Made by a program: the position numbers and the translations under genes. Of a stretch of 64,000 nt of DNA, positions 54,123 through 64,000 are shown one piece after another. Source of the stretch: Unio delphinus (Eukaryota > Mollusca > Bivalvia > Unionida > Unionidae); the NCBI GenBank assembly GCA_029339505.1, contig JAQISU010000231.1, positions 746,001 through 810,000 of the forward strand, given 5' to 3'. Positions within the stretch are counted from its first letter, which is position 1; each line of letters begins with the position of its first letter. A model generated the notes under the pieces. It was not told the origin of the DNA. It searched no databases and worked only from the letters and a program-made list of their open reading frames with translations.

Positions 54123-54285
54123 CTTTTCTGAGTTCAGTAGACAAACTGATAGACCTTTTTTTTTTTCTGAGTTCAGTAGACAAACTGATAGACCTTTTTT
54201 TTTTTCTGAGTTCAGTAGACAAACTGATAGACCTTTTTTTTTTTCTGAGTTCAGTAGACAAACTGATAGACCTTTTTTTGCGAAA
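54123..54285. repeat. Tandem repeat, 39-bp unit, 4 copies
   Basis: Units of tctgagttcagtagacaaac, tgatagacc and a T run repeat almost exactly. Confidence 0.93.
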
Positions 54286-54703
54286 GTTTCTAAATAGATT
54301 AAACCTATATTGTATCTAAACATCTACGACGTATTCGTTGTAAAATACAATGCTTCTGTGTTTTTATTTTTTAAAATTCTTATAACGCCTTGATATTCTC
54401 CACACTTTGTATATGGTAAGAAATCAGTCTTAAAAAGGTTAAAATAATATATTATAATAATTATCTGAAAAGTTGAAAAGGGATTGAATAACCTGCCATG
54501 TATAGGCGACTAATTATTTAATAGGGACAATGATATAATTAATACAAATAACTCTGACATTGGTATACAAAGACACGTATACAGCTGTAGGGTGTAGTAG
54601 AAACGGTAAACGTTTGATAGCGCATCACTTATAGTGTTTTGTTGACTCGTGTAATACAATCTAAGTAGGTGTTATTTGTATAAGATTTACTATAATGGTG
54701 TGA

Positions 54704-54707
<4 letters not shown>
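54286..54707. other. Unassigned sequence
   Basis: Nothing is recognised. Confidence 0.4.
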
Positions 54708-54745
<38 letters not shown>

Positions 54746-55100
54746 TATATCTCTGATGCAGACAAATAGCTCCACAACACAAGTAACCCAAAACACAACA
54801 CAAATGACCCACAACACAACATAACACAAATAACCGACAATACAAAACAAATAACCCACAACACAACACCAATAACCCAAAACACAACACAAATGACCCA
54901 CAACAACACAAATAACCCAAAACACAACACAAATGACCCACAACACAACACAACACAAATGACCCACAACACAACACAAATAATCCACAACATAACACAA
55001 ATAACCCAGAACACAACACAAATGACCCACAACACAACACAAATGACCCAAAACACAACACAAATGACCCACAACACAACACAAATAATCCACAATACAA
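54708..55100. repeat. (AC)n then minisatellite of about 20 bp
   Basis: About 35 bp of AC repeats, a short spacer, then about 16 diverged copies of aacacaacacaaatgaccca to 55100. Confidence 0.92.
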
Positions 55101-57379
55101 ATGAACTCACAAGAATTAGACGAGGCCGTAAAATATATTATAGAAGATACAGTGTTATGTATATTCATTTAGTATTGTTTTAGGTTTTATTCTGCATGGT
55201 CATATGATAAGAAGTTATGTATAGTTATATTTTGGATTTAACCTTGTCCAAATTCTAGTTTGTACCTTACCAGTAAGTTTACTTTGGTAAATAAATAAAA
55301 CATTTGCCAATTTATGAGAGTTAAATATATTAGGATCATTATAAATAAAGGTAAACATCTTTATTTCGGTCTGTGTCTAATAAATTGGTTTTCCCCACGG
55401 ATAAACGTGTTGTACCTGATGTTTACCACATTCGTTATTATCTTTGATGTAACAGATTCTATCTGTGTATAACCTATAATTATTTAGAAATGAAGTTTGG
55501 ACCTAAACCCTTTCTCTACTGTTGTGTTTTAGATTTTTATTTTTATATAATCTTAATTCCTTAAATAAATTTGATGCTTTCATTCGACATATTTAGCAGA
55601 ATCATTTTTATTTTTATGTTGTCAAGTTTTTGATTTTTGTTGAGTTTTTTATTTATTCAAATTATTATTCAGTGCTCTTCAAGAATATCTTTGGACAAAA
55701 ACATTCATCTGGAAATGTAGTGATTTCAGACAATGACATTATTATGGATTATATTTATTGTGACTAATTGGAAGACCGTTAGTATTAGTATATCAGTACA
55801 CTTCAGACCACTGGTCATTAGTACATTTGATGACTACATGTAATCAACACCTTCATGACCAGATCTTATTTTTCTAGAACCACGTAAATGTAGTTAGAAC
55901 TTCATTCATTAGTACAGTAATATAACGTTTTGGACATTTTGGGAGTTAATTCGCAAGACTTTAAGTTTTTTAAAAAAACGTTTCACTTTGCATTTTTGGG
56001 AAATATATTATTTTTCTAATTTTACTAAACTTGATGGGTTTTGCTCTTTTCATTGTTAGATTCAGATGATAAAAATAATATAAATCCAGGACACAATTTT
56101 CGCTAAAATATTTTAGAAGACTTTGTGAAATTCAAATTCACTTTGTTTCAAACTTTTCTATGTACCAGAAATTATTTTATATATCTGAGAAATTTAAAGT
56201 GAAACAACTGAATCAAGACTATCCCAACCACTCTTATATAGTGTTCATTTCAGTCAGTCAACATCTTTTCGTAATTCATTTGAAGCCTATTTTATGCATT
56301 GGATCTCTTGTGCTATTCTAATTGTCAAAGGTAGTCTGCAACAAACCAGCAAAGCCCATCGTAAAAGTAGATGCCTACCAAATTACAGATTTAGTCTGTG
56401 TGTGAATTTATAAAAACACAAGCCTGATTAAGCGCATTCATGTCCTCTAAATTAAATTTCTTTTTTGGGTGGGGCGGAGGAAGTCAAAGTACGCAATATC
56501 GAGTCCTTGACAGCTGTCGACTTAACCAGAGTCCATAGAACAGTCTTGAGCACTGTATGGCACATTGTGTTACATTAGTACTGTCGACTTAACATGGTCT
56601 ATAAAGCCACGTAGGGTCTTGCATACACTGAATGCTCATTGTGTTAATTAAATTTAGTAATAATATGTTAGTGTTATGAAGGAAGCATGCGTGCATTCTC
56701 TACAGAGTAATTGAAAATATATTTTAGTCTTAAGATGCATCGCTATCACATGTGTTCCAATGTGTAAATCGACAAGAGATTTTATCATAGGCGAGCTGGT
56801 AAATGTTTCTATTTTAATTTAGTTTTATTGTGCCAAGTTAATTACACCAGAAAAATAATTTAGTCAGACCTTTTTAAAATCAATTCTTTTGTTCAGATTA
56901 CATTGTTGTTTTGGTTCAATTAGGAATCAGTTACGTGCAGCTTAGCATTTCTGACTACCTTCAGACATTTTCTTTAAATACTTTAACATCTTTGATTTAG
57001 AAGAAGAAATTAAAATTGAGGAAAAAATATTTTTTTAAATGATGAACGGAAATTAAATGAAAACGAAAATAAAAACCATTCATTGGAGGTGACGTTTGAG
57101 TACGATAATAAACTCAATTTATTGGTTGTTATATTTCCTTCATTCCATTAATTAGTAGAGTCTTCTGTTAAACTCAGAGGTCTAAGTGTCTTTATTGCAA
57201 GCAAAAAATGTGCGCCATTTTAGTTTAAGAGATCTATGCATTTTAATTCTCAGTTTATTAAATCAATTTACTTGAAAATTGTTACAAGGAGATATTAATT
57301 TGAAACAGCTCAGAGTTATAACTCCACATGCTTTAACCTCACAACACATAAAACAAGAAAACAAAATTAAAAACAGAAA
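55101..57379. other. AT-rich sequence, no gene recognised
   Basis: Blocks near 55320-55360 and 55640-55740 again resemble the dispersed repeat seen at 14330 and 53505, so much of this is probably old repeat. No RNA gene or protein domain is visible. Confidence 0.4.
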
Positions 57380-57399
57380 CAAAATAGCAAAGCACGCTA

Positions 57400-59640
57400 C
57401 CACCCACATAGTATCATTCTAATCCCCACTACTGACGACTAGAAGACATCCACAGCTCCATCAACACCACTGACTCCAAGAATATATTTGCACTCCACCA
57501 ACAAACTCTTAGCCTTAGAAGTCATTTACACCTCCATACCCAACTACTGACCCCTAGAAGACATTCACATCCCCATACCCAACTACATACCCCTAGAAGG
57601 CATTCACGTCCCCATACCCAACTACATACCCTTAGAAGGCATTCACACCCCCACACCAAACTACTGTGCCCTAGAAGGCATTTACATCACCATACCCAAC
57701 TACTGACCCCAAGAATACATTCACACCCCATACCAAACTAGTGTTACCTAGAAGGCATTCACATCCCCATACACAACTAGTGAACCCTAGAAGACATTCA
57801 CATCCCCATACCTAACTACAGACCCTTAGAAGGAATTCACGTCCAAATACCCAACTACAGACCCCTAGAAGGCATTCACATTCCCATACCCAACTACTGA
57901 CCCCTAGAAGGCATTCACATCCACATACCCCACTATAGACCCTTAGAAGGCATTCACATCCCCATACCCAGCTACTGACCCCTAGAAGGCATTCACATCC
58001 CCATACCCAACTAATGTCCCCTAGAAGACATTTACATCCTGATACCCAACAACTGACCCCTAGAAGGCATCCACACGCCAATACCAAACTACTGACTCCC
58101 AGAAGGCATTCACATCCACATACCCAACTACTGTCCACTAAGAAGGCATTTACATCCGCATACCCAACTACTGTCCCCTAGAAGACATTCACATCCCCAT
58201 ACCCATCTACTGACCCCTAGAAGGCATTTACATCCCCATACCCAACTACTGTCCCCTAGAAGACATTCGCATCCCCATACCCAACTACTGACCCCTAGAA
58301 GGCATTCACATCCCCATACCCATCTACTGACCCCTAGAAGGCATTTACATCCCCATACCCTACTACGGACCCCTAGAAGGTATTCACATCTCCATACCCA
58401 ACTACTGACCCCTAGAAGGCATTCACATCCCCATATCCAACTACAGACCCTTAGAAGGCATTCACATTCCCATACCCAACTAATGACCCCTAGAAGGCAT
58501 TCACATCCCCATACCCAACTACTGACCCCTAGAAGGCATTCACATCCCCATACCCTACTACGGACCCCTAGAAGGTATTCACATCCCCATACCCAACTAC
58601 TGACCCCTAGAAGGCATTCACACCTACATACCCAACTACAGTCTCTTAGAAGGCATTCACATCCCAATACGCAACTACTGACCCTTAGAAGGCATTCACA
58701 CCCCCATACCCAACTACTGTCCCCTAGAAGGCATTCACATTCCTATACCCTACTACTGTCCCCTAGAAGGCATTTACATCCCCATATCCAACTACTGAAA
58801 CCTAGAAGGCATCCACACCCCCATACCCAACAACTGACTTCTAGAAGGCATTCACCCCCCCCCCACATATCCAACTACTGACCCCTAAAAGGCATATCCA
58901 TACCCAACTCTTGACCCATAAAAAACATTTACATCCTCATACCCAACTACAGACCCTTAGAAGGCATTCCCATTCCCATACCAAACTACTGACCCTAAGA
59001 AGGCATTCACAGGTCCTTACTCAACTACATCCCCATACCAAACTACTGACCCCTAGAAGGCATTCACTCCCCCCCCACATATCCAACTACTGACCCCTAA
59101 AAGGCATTCACCCTCCATACCCAACTCTTGACCCATAAAAAAATTTACATCCCCATACCCAACTACAGACCCTTAGAAGGCATTCCCATTCCCATACCCA
59201 ACTACTGACCCCAAGAAGGCATTCACAGCCCCATACTCAACTACTGATCCCTAGAAGGCATTTACATCCACATACCCAACTACTGACCCCTAGAAGGCAT
59301 TCACACCCCCATACCCAACTATTGTCCCCTAGAAGGCATTCACACCCCCATACCCATGTACTGTCCCCTAGAAAGCATCAACATCCACATACACAACTAC
59401 TGACTCCTAGAAGACATTCATATCCCCATACCCAACTACTGACCCCTAGAAGGCATCCACACCCCATACCCAACTACTGTCCTCTAGAAGGCAGTTACAT
59501 CCCCATACCCAACTACTGACCCCTAGAAGGCATTCACACCCCCATACCCAACTACTGACTCCTAAAAGGCATTCAAACACCCTCCCCCATTTCCCGCTAC
59601 TTATCCCTAGAAGGCAAGTCTACAATTCCACCTACTATGC
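57400..59640. repeat. Large minisatellite, 39-bp unit, about 55 copies
   Basis: Units of acccctagaaggcattcaca and tccccatacccaactactg repeat over 2.2 kb with frequent substitutions and a few length changes. Open frames across it, on both strands, are products of the repeat. Confidence 0.95.
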
Positions 59641-60309
59641 AGGGTAGTATGTAAAAGAGCAAATGAAAATATCATACAGGATTTTCCAACTGCATCTTTT
59701 CCAGACTGACTGACCACAAGCGCATATGTTCCCAAACTAGAGGCTCCATGTGCCTCTGTTCTTGACTGACTCCTCAACTGCCTCTGGTAAAAAGAAGTCT
59801 TTTAAACACTGAAAAGTACTTTAAAATTTAGAATACATGCTTTGTTTCCTAAATTAATACCTAAAGGCGTTTAATTTCGGCAATTATGTCGAAGTCTTGG
59901 TTGACAGGCAGAACGACAAAGGAAATATTGTGATTACAACTAGGTGCCATGTGTCATATTTGTATATGCTATGTGACTTGTTGCTTCCAGTTACAGCTCA
60001 TTTTGTTTTGTTTTACAGTAATTACCACACTAAGACACATTATATACACCGCTAATAAATAAAATAAGCCTCTGTTTATTTTGGGAAATATTGCATACAT
60101 GATTATGGGACCAAGAAAAAGATTAAAATGAAAAAAAAAATAAACATTCAGTTCACAGCAAAATTTACTTTAGAATTTAATTTAATTTTATTTAATTTTA
60201 TATGCCCCAATCACACATTTTCTATATGTCACACTTATAATAGCACTTACTAACACCATTGACGACTGATGTTTTGATGTTATGTTCGGCAAAGAACCGA
60301 GGTATTAGA
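59641..60309. other. Unassigned sequence
   Basis: Nothing is recognised before the LINE tail. Confidence 0.4.
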
Positions 60310-60311
60310 AT

Positions 60312-60357
<46 letters not shown>

Positions 60358-60777
60358 ATCTCTTGACCTAATGTGATCGTTGAGGTACTGTGCTGCTGAA
60401 CATCTGATCAGTTCCCTCCACTTGTCTCGATCATGTGCCAATGCCTGTGTCTCTGTAAAACGTTTTCTGGTCCATTCTGTAATGTTGTTAGTTCACGTTT
60501 TTGGCTCTCTACCTCTCCTTCTGCCACCTTGGACACTGCCCTGCAGTACTGTTGGGGATAGACCGTTGGCTCTAGTGACATGGCCATACCATTTCAGCTT
60601 TCTCTTTTTGACAGGGATGAGGAGGTCTTCATAATGGCCTACTTTGCGCCTGATAGTGTTACGCACTTCTTCATTTCTGATGTGGTCCATGTCAGAGATG
60701 CCAAGGATGGTTCTGTAGCATCTCATAGTGGGAATAATGAGAATACGATCAGAATGTATTGTAAGACTATTATACAT
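60310..60777 (-). pseudogene. 3' end of a LINE with (ATG)n tail, minus strand
   Basis: On the minus strand a frame reads RCYRTILGISDMDHIRNEEV, then GHYEDLLIPVKKRKLKWYGH and VTRANGLSPTVLQGSVQGGR, the C-terminal part of a LINE reverse transcriptase. The element ends in a trinucleotide tail at 60314-60356 (CAT on the plus strand), as in RTE-like LINEs. Everything upstream of this part is missing, so it is a 5'-truncated copy. Confidence 0.8.
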
Positions 60778-60780
60778 TAA

Positions 60781-61794
60781 TCGTTTGTGGGTTGATCAGT
60801 TAATTATGATCAGTATAATTCGTAATGTTAGAAATATAATTTATATCTTTGTTTATCAATGAAAGTCATGCGCACTTTCAAATTAAATTGATGAAATTCA
60901 TGCATTAATTACAATAGCTAAGGGTTGCAAATGATTTTTAATAAACATTTAATTACCGTTTACACACTGGTCACATTTGCCATTTTAAAACATTGTGAAT
61001 GATAGGTCTATGTAATAATGCTTATACGTTACATGGCTATCCAGATTGATGGTTAATGGCAGATGTTATAAGTCAAAACAAAATTGCTGGCAATTCCGAA
61101 ACGTTTTCAACGTGCGATCTAAAATTCCAATTAAAGTTTTGGACCAAGTTATGCACCTATGATTCAGTTGTCAAAGGAAAGTTTTCATGATAATTAGTTA
61201 AAAAGCTAATAGTTTGTACAGACTTCAAATAGGAAGGTAAAAGGTTGAAGACTGATTTTATTGTCTGACGGATTGACATAGCAGTGGTCAAGATAATGTA
61301 TCAGTTTAAATCAATTGTGTACTACCTAAATGAAACTAAAATAATGCTGAAATGTCAGTTTTAAAATCATTTGCCAAGTCTCTGTACTCCGGGGATATAG
61401 GAACTATGTTTCTTTGTTTTTACAAACTATATATAACTTTGTTAAAACTATTTTATTTAGCTCGTGGTTTTATGAACTGCTATCCGGTCAAATTGTATTT
61501 GTTTTTTTATGTCATTACAATGATCCATAAATACAAATGAATCTTTGAGTTATACGTTCTACTCTAGTAAAAGATGGTAAGGGAACTAAATCGGCTGTCT
61601 TCTGCAGCTATTATTATATTAATGTAAACAAAAGCAACCACTCTCATGGAAAAGTAGTGGGATGGTGTGCACAAATGGTTTATGTAGTGGCACAGTGTTC
61701 ATTTATGTTATCATTACACTGTTGCGCTCTAGGGACTTGAAAATGACAAGACAAGGTAAAAACCAACAAGCATTAAAGTTTCTAAAATGTATAT
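60781..61794. other. AT-rich sequence, nothing recognised
   Basis: Short frames only; no domain or repeat is seen. Confidence 0.4.
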
Positions 61795-62045
61795 TTATTT
61801 TCACTGTGGGACACCTTATGTCCAGCACTAACCTGGTGGGACACGCAATATTCTGCACTAACGCTCTATACTGCACTAACCTGGTGTGAAGCGCAATACC
61901 TTGCGCTAAACTAGCAGGGCACGCTATATCGTACACCAAGTGGAATAGACTATATCGTGCACTAACCCGGTAGGACACACTATTTCCTGAACTAATCTGG
62001 TAGGACACTCTTTGTCCAGCACTGAACTGGTGAGACACGCTAAAT
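61795..62045. repeat. Diverged tandem repeat, about 30-bp unit
   Basis: About eight diverged copies of a unit like aacctggtgggacacgcaat followed by attctgcact. Confidence 0.8.
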
Positions 62046-62259
62046 TTAGAGGAAGAACATAGGGTATTTCAATTATTCATTTGTATCTACAAGTGCTCGG
62101 ATCTTGTAGATATTAAGAAGTTAATCCGTTTTATGTTGTGATGCAGCTTGGGGATAATTATTTTATTTTCATCAAATTATTTAGATTTCAAGTTTGCTTT
62201 CTCTGGAAATACTAGTGTTCTAAACTAATACTTTGACAAGGACAGTTATTAAAATTTAC

Positions 62260-62735
62260 ACATACTTCAAACACTAGAATATTATTTACACATACTTCAA
62301 ACGCTAGAATATTATTTACACATACTTCAAACACTAGAATATTATTTACACATACTTCAAACACTAGAATATTATTTACACATACTTCAAACACTAGAAT
62401 ATTATTTACACATACTTCAAACACTAGAATATTATTTACACATACTTCAAACACTAGAATATTATTTACACATACTTCAAACACTAGAATATTATTTACA
62501 CATACTTCAAACACTAGAATATTATTTACACATACTTCAAACACTAGAATATTATTTACACATACTTCAAACGCTAGAATATTATTTACACATACTTCAA
62601 ACACTAGAATATTATTTACACATACTTCAAACACTAGAATATTATTTACACATACTTCAAACACTAGAATATTATTTACACATACTTCAAACACTAGAAT
62701 ATTATTTACACATACTTCAAACACTAGATATTATT
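62260..62735. repeat. Minisatellite, 30-bp unit, about 16 copies
   Basis: Near-identical units of acactagaatattatttaca and catacttcaa; two copies have acgctag. A ten-residue repeat frame on the minus strand is an artefact of the 30-bp period. Confidence 0.97.
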
Positions 62736-62960
62736 TTCAGTGATTCAACAAAGATCTGTTGACACATCCGTATGACGCCGACCACAGCATACGTCATCGC
62801 CTTCCAGTTTGAATTTAGTTAGGATTCGAACTCAGTTTCATTAGGACTTTTTATTAATATGACTTAAATCTTTTAATTCTTTGATTATGTTTGGAGTTGA
62901 TTCGTAAAACTGTAATTTTTTATATCATTTTTACCTTGTTTTTTCGATGGAAAAAATATG
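62736..62960 (+). repeat. Dispersed repeat, copy B
   Basis: Resembles 9360-9600 in the same orientation (see there). Confidence 0.55.
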
Positions 62961-63018
62961 TTAATTTTACAAAGGTAAAACTGTCTTCTTCTTGTGTCTA
63001 GTAAGAGCACAACCATGT

Positions 63019-64000
<982 letters not shown>

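Noticed and set aside
57812..58667. Repeat-rich open frames with CECLLGV or TPRRHSHPH repeats
   Set aside because: Made by the 39-bp minisatellite; no start context, no promoter, and frames on both strands.
62212..62724. 170-codon frame of FEVCVNNILV repeats
   Set aside because: The 30-bp unit is divisible by three, so the frame stays open automatically.

Overview
The window looks like nuclear DNA of an invertebrate animal. It is AT-rich and full of microsatellites, minisatellites, tRNA-derived SINEs, several LINE relics, a non-autonomous hAT and a Ty3/gypsy relic. The style suggests a marine lophotrochozoan such as a mollusc, but that is inference. I found no convincing host protein gene. 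Almost all coding capacity belongs to mobile elements.

Layout: 1-4,300 is unassigned sequence holding a 711-bp hAT-like element (1701-2411, 8-bp duplication). 4,300-7,615 is a minus-strand LINE relic with endonuclease and reverse transcriptase. 7,700-13,000 holds minisatellites, (TA)n tracts and a second fragment of the same LINE family. 13,801-14,124 is a tRNA-derived SINE. 15,440-18,325 is a further LINE sitting inside a (TACA)n microsatellite. 19,450-21,645 is another LINE relic abutting an old Polinton integrase relic. 27,450-30,840 is a rearranged gypsy relic whose gag gene has expanded into a minisatellite. 52,610-64,000 is repeats and one LINE tail.

The centrepiece is a full-length Polinton/Maverick (adintovirus-like) element at 31,896-52,603 (20,708 bp). 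It has 6-bp target duplications (gttact), AG...CT ends and about 335-bp terminal inverted repeats that differ at only about three positions by eye. It encodes a protein-primed family B DNA polymerase, an integrase with chromodomain, an FtsK/HerA-type packaging ATPase, an adenain-like protease, major and minor capsid proteins, several basic core-like proteins and conserved Polinton membrane and virion proteins. It also carries accessory genes, including a BIR-domain (IAP-like) protein and a double CCHC zinc-knuckle protein. The polymerase has one in-frame stop and the integrase has two, while the virion genes look intact. The copy therefore appears recent but replication- and integration-defective.

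The most unusual signal is in the untranslated regions of the small accessory genes at both ends of the Polinton. Five positions, two of them at the inner edges of the TIRs, carry a 16-nt stem-loop of the metazoan replication-dependent histone type (six base pairs, UUUC/UCUC loop, ACCCA-like flank). Each is followed at a constant 13-14 nt by a purine-rich GAAAAGA element like the histone downstream element. The three right-end accessory genes also share an upstream motif, a TATA box, a TCAGTC initiator and a similar leader, yet encode unrelated charged proteins. This suggests a modular array of accessory-gene cassettes whose mRNAs are matured by the host histone machinery (SLBP/U7) and so would be S-phase coupled and non-polyadenylated. 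By contrast, the protease at the end of the virion block and the zinc-knuckle gene are followed by AATAAA signals. I know of no described Polinton with this arrangement, but I could not search.
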